A stretch of DNA of 64,000 nucleotides. Origin: Thelonectria olida. Lineage: Eukaryota; Ascomycota; Sordariomycetes; Hypocreales; Nectriaceae. This document shows, piece by piece, positions 42,728 to 53,688 of the stretch. The stretch spans positions 744,001 through 808,000 of the forward strand of contig JAGPYM010000018.1 in assembly GCA_020736575.1 (NCBI GenBank), in the 5' to 3' direction. How positions within the stretch are numbered: the first letter of the stretch is position 1; the number at the start of each line of letters is the position of its first letter. The translations under genes were made by a program, and so were the position numbers. A model generated the notes under the pieces. It saw nothing but the letters and a program-made list of their open reading frames with translations. It had not been told where the DNA came from and made no database searches.

Positions 42728-43832
42728 TCTGCGAGGCTCTGAAAATGTTGGTGAGAGATGGAGGTGCGAGGCGAAACGAGTTGATATGCAGGAACGGAAA
42801 GGGGGATGTTTTATCGGGTCCGGTGGAAGTGTTGTTGAAGAGGGTTCGTGTCTAAGCCGCGTTGTATTGCATATCATAGCCTCCCTGGCTCCCTCTTGTC
42901 GCATTGCGTATTGCATATCACAGCCTCCTTGCTGTCGGTCATGGTCGCATTGCATGCTGCACGACACGCCCAACGCTGACTCAATGCGCACCAAGGTGCC
43001 ATTTTCCGTCGTGGAGGGCGGCCCGTACCGGCCTGGGGTGGTAAGCTTATCTTTAGGGCTACCTGCAGGCAAGGAAGCATGGATCCTTCGTGGAGAACGG
43101 CTGGGCAAAAGTTCAAACACATGCGTCATCCCGAGTAGGGCTGAGATCCAAACCCACCTCGTATGCATGCAACTACCTTGGTAACTTGGTTATACTTAGA
43201 AACAACCCGCCTTAAACGAGCAGCGGCTGACTTCGTCCTGTGTCGATCGGAGTCGCTTGCATGCATTACAACCCTATGTTGGGCACTGGGGCACCGGGGC
43301 CACTCATATTCTCATACCGTCTGATTGAATTAAGGGATGATCTGCTCATGAGCTGAAGCCAACCAGAGAGGAGAACTGGTCAATGGGGGCATGTGCTCTC
43401 TCAAAGCCCTCCATGCCAAGCCGGCGCAAATGCCCTTCGGAGTCTTTTCCAGCCATGCAACACAAAGACCTTCCGTCGAGGGACCGTAGGAAATGTTGAG
43501 CCAACGCGAGAATAAGGACTTTCGTGCAGAAACCGCACAGGATCAGCCTGTACTTGTGCGCATGCATTATTGGGTTCAGCTGTGCTGCGCGGGCTGGTTC
43601 TGGCATTGCCCAGTTCAGGATCATTGTGTGCAGCCAACAATCAGTTCCAACTCGAGACTTCAGGGAATCCATATGTCAAGACAGCTTTACGCCGGACTAT
43701 TCATCTATATAATGCCTGGTATCTTCAGCATCAAGATATCTTCTCAGCTCACTCACCCAACCAAAGACTCACTTTCCAAGTTCCCATTGCACTCCCACTT
43801 CTACTTTTCTTTCTCTTCTCAAAGCTTCAATC
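42728..43832. other. Intergenic, divergent promoter region with a tandem duplication
   Basis: Apart from the 45-bp duplication at 42864-42953 nothing is recognised. Short frames occur on both strands. The 100 bases before 43833 are rich in CT and ACTTTC words, like fungal leaders. Confidence 0.5.
42864..42953 (+). repeat. Tandem duplication, about 45-bp unit
   Basis: Two adjacent units (42864-42907 and 42908-42953) both begin GTATTGCATATCA, continue AGCCTCC and end GTCGCATTGC. They differ by a few substitutions and two inserted bases. Confidence 0.8.
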
Positions 43833-45068
43833 ATGTTTAAGTCTTCCGACTACATCGAACATAGCCAGTCATTTGACGAGCTCCGCCAGCATCGGCGTTG
43901 GCTCCGAATTGGCTACGGCATTCTGGGTCTCCTTCTCATATGGAACCTCTTTCTCAGTGCTGGGCTGCTATTCTCTCCGCGTGGATATATGCCAGTTGCC
44001 GAGCCCGGGGAGTCGCACCTGGCATCTCATAATCTCTCATCCGACATGGCGGCATTGTCGACCAATCTGGAGCGGGAAGACGGAACCTTCTCTCTCGGTA
44101 AGTCGAGTGTACCGGCGAGTCGAACCAAGCTGATGACAGACTTAGAAACACGAGGCACAGGCGAACTTCAGGTACGCGAAGATCAACCAGTGCCTGGGCA
44201 GTTCAGCCGGTACACCACTCTCGGGCTGAAAACAATCGCTGTTACAAACATTGGGTTCGGCATGTGGGGTGTCTTTGACGACTGCAGAGACTTTTCTGAT
44301 GGACAAGGCGTCAAGTCTGGAGTCAAATGCGTCTACGGAGCAGTCAGCACCGCCATTGGCGTGGCTGTCGGAGTTCATGGGTTCGTGCTCTTTGCTGGCG
44401 CCGTCAGGGATACGGGTCTCGTCATTGTCAACCAAGTGTACAAGCGCGACGTCGAAGACCACTTGTCCAACAGCTTCAAGACCAAGGTTCGTCACATCGC
44501 CGACTGGGACGGGACTATGTCCGATGGTACGGTGAAGCGCGATGTTGGTGAGCCCGTTCCCGTATTTGGGATCACTCTCAACGACAGAGATATGCACTTC
44601 TCACTCTACCAAGGCGCGGACAATAGCACTCGTATCCGCATCGGCCATGGGCCCGGGCCTGATACGGAGAGCAACCGCCGCTTGCGCAACCGCAATGAGA
44701 AGTACAACAACCAGGTCTTTGAGAAGGGCGGTTTGGACTTTGTTGTGGAGAGCGACGGCATCGGTAGTAACTCCAACGATCTCCAATTCGGTCCCGAATC
44801 ACAAGAAGACTTTGATTGGATCTATAAGCAGGTTGATTGCTACCTCACCCTCAACAGTATCAGCAATCTCATCATAACCACTAATCCGGTTGACGCAATG
44901 GGCCAACTCAATGCGATCGGCGGTATCTACTTCCAAGTCTTGAACAATAAGGACAAAATAACCATGGCATATGGAAAGATTGCGCCATTCAGCGATACGC
45001 AGAAATCGATGATCGACGAGATGGACGTCCATGAGGGAGCTGCTCCGATGGATGCTTGCTTGTTCTAG
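43833..45068 (+). CDS. Orphan single-anchor membrane protein
   Basis: A single exon encodes 411 residues from ATG 43833. Residues about 24-48 (from LRIGYGILGLLLIWNLFLSA) form one N-terminal TM, so the rest should lie outside the cytosol or in a lumen. After a Ser-rich linker there is a conserved-looking block, LKTIAVTNIGFGMWGVFDDC and SGVKCVYGAVSTAIGVAVG, with two cysteines next to a hydrophobic Gly/Ala/Val stretch. Then comes a polar region and a C-terminal part with YLTLNSISNLIITTNPVD and GGIYFQVLN, ending in Cys-Leu-Phe. I recognise no family and assign no function. The long intact frame and balanced composition argue that it is real. Confidence 0.75.
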   Translation: MFKSSDYIEHSQSFDELRQHRRWLRIGYGILGLLLIWNLFLSAGLLFSPRGYMPVAEPGESHLASHNLSSDMAALSTNLEREDGTFSLGKSSVPASRTKLMTDLETRGTGELQVREDQPVPGQFSRYTTLGLKTIAVTNIGFGMWGVFDDCRDFSDGQGVKSGVKCVYGAVSTAIGVAVGVHGFVLFAGAVRDTGLVIVNQVYKRDVEDHLSNSFKTKVRHIADWDGTMSDGTVKRDVGEPVPVFGITLNDRDMHFSLYQGADNSTRIRIGHGPGPDTESNRRLRNRNEKYNNQVFEKGGLDFVVESDGIGSNSNDLQFGPESQEDFDWIYKQVDCYLTLNSISNLIITTNPVDAMGQLNAIGGIYFQVLNNKDKITMAYGKIAPFSDTQKSMIDEMDVHEGAAPMDACLF

Positions 45069-45547
45069 CAAGGAAGTATTGCTGAGATGGTGAAGGATGA
45101 CCGATTTTATTTCATTACATAAGTAGTCGATTGTTGTTCTCGATAGATCTAGGTCGAAGAGGCGAGAGAAGTTAGTCTAATCATAGGGTGGTTATAGCTT
45201 GTATCTTTCTTCCCAGAGAAGTCAAATTTGCGCTCCAGACTTTGTCGATTAACAATCTCGCGAGTCATTCCATGAAGCCTTTCAAGTGCGGTGATTCCCA
45301 TGAACTGTGGCTGTTCTTACCAAAGCTGGAGCACTCGTTTCCTGGAGTGAATGCGACATTTGTCATGGTAGATACGCCTCTCATAGAGTGAGGGTGATGG
45401 AATAGGTCGTATTTGTGGCGGAGTAGGCTCGACAGAACTGTGACGATGCATACATTCAGAGTTGCTATCATACGCATCACTCATCATTCGTGGCCCTGGG
45501 TCAATGGCTCAACTGATCCACGCTTTTGCTAGTGCAGCGTTCTATAC
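45069..45547. other. Intergenic, no gene seen
   Basis: Spacer between the orphan membrane protein and the methyltransferase relic. Confidence 0.5.
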
Positions 45548-46060
45548 TCAATCTATAACATGATCTACATGGACAAATATGAACAGATCAACGTCTACAA
45601 ACCCAGCCTTCTCAAGCAAGCTCTTGTATCGAGGGGCGGCATTGATTGCACGACCGGCAATGTTACTAGCTTCTATGATTAGATGGCCATATCTGCTCAA
45701 CTCGATATCGTCTGACAAAGTTCCACCTGGTTTGGGGTTACTATCTGCTATTTAGCGAATAACCAGTGATTCTGATATTGTTGAAGCCAAAAGCGTCTAA
45801 CTCACATATAAGCCTTGTTGGCGAACTCTTGCATGTTGGCAAAAGATCTAGTCATGACGCGGGCAAGGATCAAGTCGATGGGTGTTGCCCAAGTCTAATT
45901 CTTTTCAAGATCTTCAACTTCAAATCTGCAGTTTGCTGACACCCTATCAAAGCAAATTAACATTTGTAAAACGTCGAGTTCTAAGTGTCGGACGCACACG
46001 GTTGATTGGGTGGGACTGAGATCAACGCCAAGGAAGATCAACAATGTCTATTGCTCGGAA
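45548..46060 (-). pseudogene. LaeA-like SAM-dependent methyltransferase relic
   Basis: On the minus strand several blocks of fungal class I methyltransferases of the LaeA-like group remain in order: GVDLSPTQST (binding-loop end), NCRFEVEDLEKN-T where a TAG at 45895-45897 replaces the expected Trp, PIDLILARVMTRSF, then an intron with GTGAGT, NPKPGG (the after-Rossmann PGG loop), YGHLIIEASNIAGRAIN, and YKSLLEKAGFVDVDLF, ending in TGA at 45548-45550. The N-terminal SAM motif is lost or scrambled. Intact members methylate small molecules or proteins, and LaeA itself controls secondary metabolism. The copy is too short to be active. Confidence 0.7.
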
Positions 46061-46275
46061 GTGCTCACTCTGACATGCCGTCAGGCACTGCGAACAGAGA
46101 ACAGGTGTGTAGCAATCCATGATTTCCACGTTGACAGATGCTTGCCTGGTGGACGTAAGGCGTGTTGCCTGGCTCATCAACACACTACCTCTTGGCGGTA
46201 GACCATCAACCACCGGCTCAGCCGCACTATACTAACTGAATTCCTTCTACGCCGTATCTTGAGAAATATTCGGCA

Positions 46276-48642
46276 TTGCCAAGTCTTTCCACACCCTCGA
46301 ACCGGTTTGCTCATTCCAGATACAATAGAAAAACCCAACAAACGAAATTGAGCTTCTTGGACGTACCGTCGGAGGTTCTACACCTCATTGCGGCAGATGT
46401 GCCTTTGGACGCCGACCTAGGAGCGCTTATCAGGGCTCATCGACGCTTCAACACCGAACTCGCTCCATATCTCTACCGTCGGCAGGATCGCGCATTGAAA
46501 TGGGCCCTTCAGCATGGACGGGCGGAAACCTTTCAAAGAACCATCGTTTGTGGCATCGACATCTACGACTTCAATTGGCTCCATGGCGCTGCGCGACATG
46601 GCCATGCCACCATTGTGAGGCTCGTTGCGGTCGACAAACGTCTTCTCAACAAAGAAGGCTTGGATGAATGGACTTCACTGGTCCTTGCCTCTCACCGTGG
46701 GCACTTAGAAGTCGTCCGAGCCCTCATTGATGCAGGAGCCGACCTAGAGTGCTCAACGTGCTTCACGCCGTTGCATGCCACCGCCGGGAGGTGCCATTTG
46801 AGCACCATGGAGCTATTACTTGATAGGGGTGCCAGTATCTCGGCACGAGACGTCAAGAATCGCCACACCCCATTGCACACGGCTATTTTGAGAGGCAGCG
46901 AGACAGCGGTGGGCTACTGCTATCGAGAGGCGCTGACCTCGAGGCCGTGGACGCGAACGGGTTCACTCCGTTGTTCCTGGCTGTAAATTCCCCGCTCCTT
47001 GCCAGTGTGCGTGGCAAGACATTGCCGAACATGGTTCAACTTCTGCTCGATCATAATGTCGAAGTCAACGCACGAACTAAGGGGCTTGAAATGACGCCTC
47101 TACTGTACGCTCTTGAGAACTGCCGTACAGTAGAGATGCTCCTAGATCACGGCGCTAACCCAAAGGCAAAATTCGGACCCAAAAGGTATACTTTCTATCC
47201 TCACCCCATCCGCGCCGAGGGGCTGTCGTAATCCCAAACATTGGTTCCCGTTACTCGTTGATTGTAACAGTATTTACTAAGGGTTCGGATTCTTGGGCTT
47301 CTAGAAAGGGATGGACTGCATTGCACGAAACCTCACGACACGATTGTATCCGCGCGCTTCTCAAGTATGGAGCTGATATTGAAGCCAAGGACGATGAAGG
47401 GTACACACCACTCCATGTGGCTGCGCTCAGATCATTCAGAAGTGACATGGATGGTGCAAATCTCAGTTCAATGCAGTTCCTCCTCGCCCAAGGTGCCAGC
47501 ATCTCGGCGGTGACGCCTTGTGGATGGACGGCGATTCATCTAGCTAACGTAAAGGGGGAAGCCCTTTCATCCGGGAGAGAATAGATGAGATCTTGTCGCA
47601 TTGTCCAGACCGCGTACGCCGAGCCGTCACGCCAGAGGGATGGACAGCCTTGCACGTTGCCGCTTACTCTGGGCAGGCTGATTAGGTGGCCGCTCTCCTC
47701 ACCCACGATGGCAGTAATATGCTCAACTGTACGGACTATGTTGGTCGCTCAGCGCTCTTCTTTGCTGCCAAAAATGGACGTATGCAGGTGGTGAAGATAC
47801 TGCTCGAAGCTGGTGCCAGTGTTTCCATGCTAGATCGTTTCGGCGCCGGTCCAATTATCGCCGCTGCGAGAAACGGGCATTCAGAACTAGTCGAAAACCT
47901 CCTTGCAAACCGCTCCGAGAATGGAACACTGGAGTCCAAGGACATTTGGGGCATCTCTGCGGCGGAATGGGGATATAAGAGCGGCAGAAGACAGATGATT
48001 GCGTTTCTCGAGGATACTATGGATACCAAGCAAGGCGGCGATGTAGCGGTGTCTGGGGAAGAGGAACGCGCTGCAAGCAAAGAAATGGAAGACGTTATCG
48101 GAGAGCGAAACCTTGACAACGAGCCCAGTCACAGTCCTACGACTTTTACCGCTCCCTGGGAGGAAGCAGATGACAGTTCTAGCGAGGGAGTCACGAGGGA
48201 AGGAGCACAAGCCAGTGATAACGATTCTGGGGAGGACGAAGGCTCAGAAGACCTAGAATTCGACGGCACCGACTATGATGGAGGCTCTGATGCATCGTCG
48301 GAACTTTCGGACGTTGATTTGCTTCGCTATTCTAAGTCTGTATATTTCGTGTGGTGCGATACCTGCACTCGGTCAATCAGCCCAGACGAGACAGCCTTGA
48401 AGTGCAAGGATTGCCCTCACGGTGGCTGGATAATATGTGAAGACTGTGCCGCCACATCGCGAGGCTGCATGGACCCTTCTCACACGACCAATACGAAGAC
48501 TCGCATCAAGGTCACCTGTGCGGAGCTAGAAAATAGTCATGTGAAGGGAGATCTACTGCACTGCCAGTATTATCTCTGTCGGGGGCTGAGATATCCTGTT
48601 GAATGGTGTAATTGGGCCTGGTATTCGTACGTTGAAATGTAA
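46276..48642 (+). pseudogene. F-box, ankyrin and ZZ-like zinc-finger gene, frame-broken
   Basis: The reading has no ATG at its left end, the first in-frame codon being TTG at 46276, so an upstream exon or a lost start is possible. An F-box-like segment (LSFLDVPSEVLHLIAADVPLD) leads into ankyrin repeats such as SLVLASHRGHLEVVRALIDAGAD. A frameshift near 46910 moves reading to LEAVDANGFTPLFLAV. An intron (GTATAC at about 47187 to CTAG before 47312) joins GPKR to KGWTALHETSRHD. Another shift near 47560 and a TAG at 47683-47685 follow. The end is intact: three more ankyrin units, an acidic Ser/Asp-rich linker and a Cys-rich ZZ-like finger (CDTC, CKDC, CEDC). The overall layout resembles fungal ankyrin sensors. 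Confidence 0.75.
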
Positions 48643-49501
48643 TAGTTCAAGGATCAGATCCAGTTAGTCTGTGCTATTGATAAGTTGGAGGAGACGAGAA
48701 TTGGTACTCTATTGACCGTCGGCTAAAAGATCATGCTCTGGGGTTGTCATGAGCCTGACTGTATCGTTGGCAGCCTGTGGGAGACTTTCGGTCCATGGAA
48801 GAACGGTTCGTCTGGCCCTCCGATAGCTACCACTGAACGGTATTTTCCAGCCACCTTTGGGGGAGCTGGAATCTGGACCAATGGCACTTGTGAGGCGTAT
48901 TGAGCTGGAGCGTCTAGTCTACAACCTGGGTCATCTGTTCAGAGACAGATGATACCAATAACAACAGCGAACGATCCACAAGGGACTGTGATCGGCCGGA
49001 TAACCCCGCCTCACCGGCGCCGAGTGGAACGAAACTAGCAATAATCAGCAATCTAGATCGCTCATCATCAGCTCGGTTGAGACGTGCCGCTGGCACGACG
49101 TAACTATTGATCTGGAAGTGGCCGGACTATGCGTCATTATGGGACCAATATCGCAAATGAGCAATCCGCGCAGAATCAACTAACTGAAACTGTTTAGTTG
49201 GCATTTTCAGCTGCTCACTAGGCCTCGATGCTAACTCTACCTTGCGGTAGTTACCTCGTTGATCTGGCTGAGACGAATACGTCAGCCGAGGAAAGATGGA
49301 AAGTATCGCACCATTAGTCAAATTTGGATTGTCGAGGTGTCTATTCACGAGTCTGGGATAAGGATCGTGTCTATAAATACAAGCTGCGCTCCCTTACTCC
49401 AGACATCATCCAGACATCATCCATCTACACAAATTACACACTACCCACAGCCTTCTTTTTATTTTTATTTTTTTTAATTCGTCATATTACAACTCATCAT
49501 C
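48643..49501. other. Intergenic, no gene recognised
   Basis: No coherent frame on either strand. The end contains a polyA/T run (49459-49474) and the leader of the next gene. Confidence 0.5.
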
Positions 49502-49900
49502 ATGAACCCAGCCCTTCAAGCAATGCTCAATGATACCAAAGCAAGGTATATAAAGGCTGCTGAGCAAGCCCGCAACGCGAAAAAGCGAGCGGAAGGGGCT
49601 TATGAGGGGGACCCAATGAATGGGGGTAACTTCCAGCAATGGGTTGTCATGAATGTGAGCCACATGCCGCATCGCCTCGTCTTTAATTGTCCTACTAATC
49701 GATCCCTACAGTATCCTCAACTCAGTGCAACCTATAATGCGTACCAGTCTGCTGAAGCTGCTTACAACGCTGCCCTCGCTCAAGCCGACCCCAACGCAGC
49801 AACGGCCTGGCAGCAAGAGGCAGGACAAGAACGCTCTGAGAAGAGTCACTCTAGTGACGAATTCGAAAAGTCATTCATTATCATCACCCCCAAAGCCTAA
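49502..49900 (+). CDS. Small Ala-rich helical protein
   Basis: Exons 49502-49654 and 49712-49900, with a 57-nt intron (GTGAGC, branch CTAATC, CAG), give 113 residues. The first half is a basic helix (YIKAAEQARNAKKRAEGAYE). After the intron comes YPQLSATYNAYQSAEAAYNA, heptad-like with many Ala and Tyr. No targeting signal is seen. Its end is dubious: the frame reaches TAA at 49898 just after a run of five C (49889-49893). One base less in that run would extend the protein through PNPYWVEGSRIIVSRLAPGC to 50018. The intron length is a multiple of three but contains good splice signals. I do not recognise the family. Confidence 0.6.
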   Translation: MNPALQAMLNDTKARYIKAAEQARNAKKRAEGAYEGDPMNGGNFQQWVVMNVSHMPHRLVFNCPTNRSLQYPQLSATYNAYQSAEAAYNAALAQADPNAATAWQQEAGQERSEKSHSSDEFEKSFIIITPKA

Positions 49901-50881
49901 TCCATACTGGGTGGAGGGATCGCGTATCATCGTTTCGAGGCTGGCCCCCGGTTGCAGGGTTATGGAGGATGAGAGCTCAGGGACATATCGAACGGCGTAC
50001 GTAAAGAAGGAAATCTAAACACACGAATTAACATTTTCTTCGCAAGTGCATGCCTATCTTCCAGCTCCTGTAATCAACTTACTGAAGCAACTTATGATTC
50101 AGTTATCAAAAGAAGGGAATAAGTATGGAGCGTCGGACGCCACGTATCGATGTTATTATGGACACATGCTCTTGGTTCTCTCAAAAGAAGAGCCGGTCGC
50201 CATCTTGTTTGCTTGATTTGTGCCCAGTCAAGGGCTGCGTAAAGCGGCCACGGTATATCTAGAAGCCTCTCTGTCCCTTGGCCACTCACTAAGTTCCAAG
50301 CAAAAAGTACCAGTTGACTTGGACACATCCTAATAGCTTCAACTTGTGCGTATCTAATGGATTCACTCGCAAACTTGCTGGACTAGTTTCGGCTATCGCC
50401 CTGGGATCAGCACATCTGCTCCTACTCGATGACGCTTCTGCATGCAAACTCGCACGAACAAATGCGCCAGCATCGCCACAGATATGCTAAAGCTGTTGAG
50501 ATTATCTCTGGGCAAGAACCGCTCTCTTTAGCGCTTCGATGGTGGACGTTTCAGGCACGCGTCTCCCCTCCGCATTGAGGAGTTTATTGACGAACACGTT
50601 ACTGTGCTGCTCAACCGTTGACTCCGCGAGTAAACGGCCATTCCCGCTTTGTTTCAAGGAATCATGCACGTAACCCGCTAAATGAGCTTCCATTCCGTCA
50701 GCTTGGTTGGGCTGGAGTGGGGTCATATTTGGAGCCCGAGACGACGTGTCAATCGCTCAGGCTCCCAAAGGAACGTTTAATCTCTCCGGTTCATCTGCTG
50801 CTGTTCATTCGGAGTCTCGTTCTTCCTTGCGTCTGGTTCTATCTTCAACGGCCTCGCAGAGGAACGCGAGACTCCAAGGCC
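49901..50881. other. Intergenic, possible lost 3' extension at its start
   Basis: The first 118 bases look coding in the +1 frame relative to the preceding gene. The remainder up to 50881 has no recognised gene. The open frame that runs into 50882 from 50618 is read as leader because its start does not look protein-like. Confidence 0.5.
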
Positions 50882-52490
50882 ATGTCGACTTGGAACCTGA
50901 TGCCCGAGCTCCTGCGGGACAATCACATCTTCTTCCACGAAGATCCGCAGGAGGTGGAGCAGCCACCGCCACAGGTTGGTTACCTGCGAGCGGCACTTTT
51001 GGATTTTGACTGCACTATTTCAGACCAGTTCAACCTGAAAAATGACGAAGACATCAACAAGCTTGATTGGGAGCACGCCTTTAGACTCCGTCGTGCCAAG
51101 AAACCAGAATGCGACGCCGTGAGGGCCAAGCTCACAAAATACAGGCGCACTAAACACCAGGCCAGGCTAACTCATGATGGGGGAGATCAAGATACGGAGT
51201 GGAAGACGTATTACAACGAATATTTCTTCGAGCCCCTGGCAAAGGAGGTGGCAATCAATGAAGGAGATAGTCGACGGTTTGTGGACTTCTCATCGCGAGT
51301 AGCAGCCTGACTGCAGATTGACTAATGAGGAGTGAGGTCAGAACATCTCGAATGAAGACCTATTACGACGCCTTTGAATGGTAAGATACCACCGGGACGA
51401 GTCACGGTCATCACAGCCTTCTGGAACTCACACGATAGGCAGGACGTTGACCCAGCCCTGGACCCTGTTCGAAAAAGACGCAGAGATCCGACTGCAGAAA
51501 AAAGAGCTCCCAGCCCCAACTCCAGACTGTGTCGCCTACTTGCCCGTCTACGATCTCGAAGTAAAAGGAACGCAAAAGGTCGACAGATGGCAATGGCCCA
51601 GCAACCCCGCGGAGGGAATGGCCATGAATTTCTCACGCAAAGTTCTCGAACATCTAACGCACCACGGACTCCAACCCAGCACAGCCGGAGTTTTCAGCAA
51701 AGGTTGGCAGACTGAGTTGAGCAAGTCGGATTTCCAATGCTTTCCGTGGCTCATTGTCGAACACAAGGAGGACGTGCTCCGCGATAAGGAGTCACGTTGT
51801 TACTGTCGAGCGGCAAATGCAGCAGATGCGACCCTGATCATGTACCAGCTTCTCGCGACGCATGCCGAGAACAAGGCCGATGATGTCCACGTTCCGCCAG
51901 TCGTCACAATGACAACAGTGGGAAAGGACGTCAAGGTCTGGATTGCATATGCTTGCAACAAGGGAGAAGACCATGTGAGAATTCGAAGTGCCCTGACAGT
52001 TGAATATGAGTCGGCTGACGCGTTTTGACAGCGGATGGTATGTGTATGGAAGGGAGACGTCACAGTCGCCATGGACATCATCAAGCTGGAGTCCATTTTG
52101 GAAAACCTGCACACTTGGGTCATGCAGGAACTGCGGCCCTTGATATCGAGCTATATCAGCCAATGGCTATTCCGTTTCCCGGTAGGTAGCCAAAAGAGCG
52201 CCCCTTCGGAGGTTCAAAACGAGGAGAGAGCGCTGGTTCGCGTCAAGTCGCGCTCTAGCCAGCGTTCCGAAGCTTCCGAGACAATGGAGGTGACGAAGAA
52301 GGAATTGCGCGATCTCATCCAGGAGGAGCATGAATATCTGATCTGGAAGATGGAGAAGCTCGTCAAAAGTCTGGCGAAGGGTGATCAATCCAAGGCTGAG
52401 AAGCCAAAGGTCGAGAAGCCAAAGTCACCGAGGCACAGGCGGAAGAGACGGTCGTCGTCGCCTACTTCAGTTTCTTCCTACAATAGATAG
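50882..52490 (+). CDS. Conserved fungal hypothetical protein
   Basis: Exons are certain for 51443-51974 and 52032-52490 and likely for 50882-51301 and part of 51345-51380. The first junction is unclear. The blocks are typical of a common fungal family of unknown role: RAALLDFDCTISD, YYDAFEW-TLTQPWTLFEK (joined by a 62-nt intron), DCVAYLPVYDL, FQCFPWLIVEHKE, RCYCRAANAADATLIMYQLL, HVPPVVTMTTVGKDVKVWIAY, and RMVCVWKGDVTVAMDIIKLESIL after a 57-nt intron. A Lys/Glu-rich helix (EEHEYLIWKMEKLVKSL) and a basic Ser/Arg tail end the protein. The FPWLIVEHK block resembles a nuclease-type core in some related families, but I cannot show catalytic residues, so no function is given. Confidence 0.75.
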
Positions 52491-52793
52491 GACTGTCTCA
52501 ATGGGAAGAGAAAGATATCAGAGCACCAGAATTCCCCCGCCCAGGAGGTGCTCGCGACGATCTTAAATGTTGCATTAGTAATTACCGTATCTCTGTCCGA
52601 GACCTAGGCCTATCCTGCCTCCAATCAATGTCTTCCAAGAGCGGGGTGGCATAAATATTCGACTTTACAGCCTCTGTAGATCTAAATTATGTCATCACCA
52701 ACTCATCATCACTCCCACGTTTGGCCTACGACTCGAAGCGGGGTTCACGCATCCCACGACAACAGCTCAAGCCACCACCCAAGACTCACCAAC
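52491..52793. other. Intergenic, promoter of the SDR gene
   Basis: A short region with no gene. The frame from ATG 52689 is open into the SDR but its 35 residues are His/Ser-rich and absent from SDR proteins, so it is read as leader. Confidence 0.5.
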
Positions 52794-53688
52794 ATGTCCC
52801 AAATCTTTCCAAAGGGCGGTGTTGCCGTCATTACTGGCGGAGCTTCTGGCATTGGTTTGTCGCTGGCCAAAAAATGCCACCGCAATGAGATGCGTGTGAT
52901 TATTGCAGACCGGGATGAAGAAGCCCTTGACGCTGCTATCAAGGGTCTCGGGGCTGCCGTAACGACTCACAAGATGGATGTCGGCCATCGAGAGGACTGG
53001 GAAGTCTTGACGCAGATGCTTCACAAGGACTTTGGTGGTATGCATCCAACCGAACACTCCCAACCTGCAGCCACTGACCGAGAATTCAGGCAAAGTCGAC
53101 TTCCTTGCGCTCAATGCGGGAATGGTTGCGCAATCTTCTTGGACAGATGCATCGATCTTTGAACACATCTACAGAACTAATATCTTGGGGGTTGTCAACG
53201 GTATCGCTGCTCTCTTACCCCTCGTGGAGACGACGGCATCTGCTGGGACGCGTCCCTCCATCATCATCACTGGATCGAAACAGGGCATCACCAACCCGCC
53301 AGGAAACCCAGCGTACAACTCCTCCAAGGCGGCGGTCAAGTCCCTCGCGGAGCATCTCAGCTGGGATCTCCGCGATAAGAACATCTCCGTCCATCTACTC
53401 ATCCCCGGTTGGACGTACACCGGTATGAGCGGGAACCGCTTCAATGCTGGAACAACAAAGCCTGACGGCGCCTGGTGGCCAGATCAAGTTGTGGATTATT
53501 TGGAGAAGAAGATCCAGGAAGGCCAGTTCTGGGTCGTGTGTCCCGACAATGATGTTTCTGAGGACTTGGACAAGAAGAGAGTCAAATGGGCTGTGGGTGA
53601 TCTGGTCGAAGGCAGGCCACCCTTGAGCCGCTGGAGAGAAGATTGGAAAGAACAAGCTCAAAAGTCGATTGACGGGATGGATTCCTGA
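52794..53688 (+). CDS. Short-chain dehydrogenase/reductase
   Basis: Two exons (52794-53037, 53090-53688) and a 52-nt intron give 280 residues. The classical SDR plan is complete: NAD(P) loop TGGASGIG (14-21), an acidic Asp near the end of beta-2 (IIADRDE, favouring NAD(H)), LDVG-like KMDVGH, LNAGM, the catalytic Ser in IIITGSKQGI and Tyr157-X3-Lys161 in AYNSSKAAV, then IPGWTYTGMSG. The substrate is unknown. Splicing occurs just before KVDFLALNAGM and is supported by phase (1 to 2) and a CTGAC branch. I chose ATG 52794 because the chain begins MSQIFPKGGVAVITGG; an in-frame ATG at 52689 would add an unusual His-rich 35-residue lead. Confidence 0.93.
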
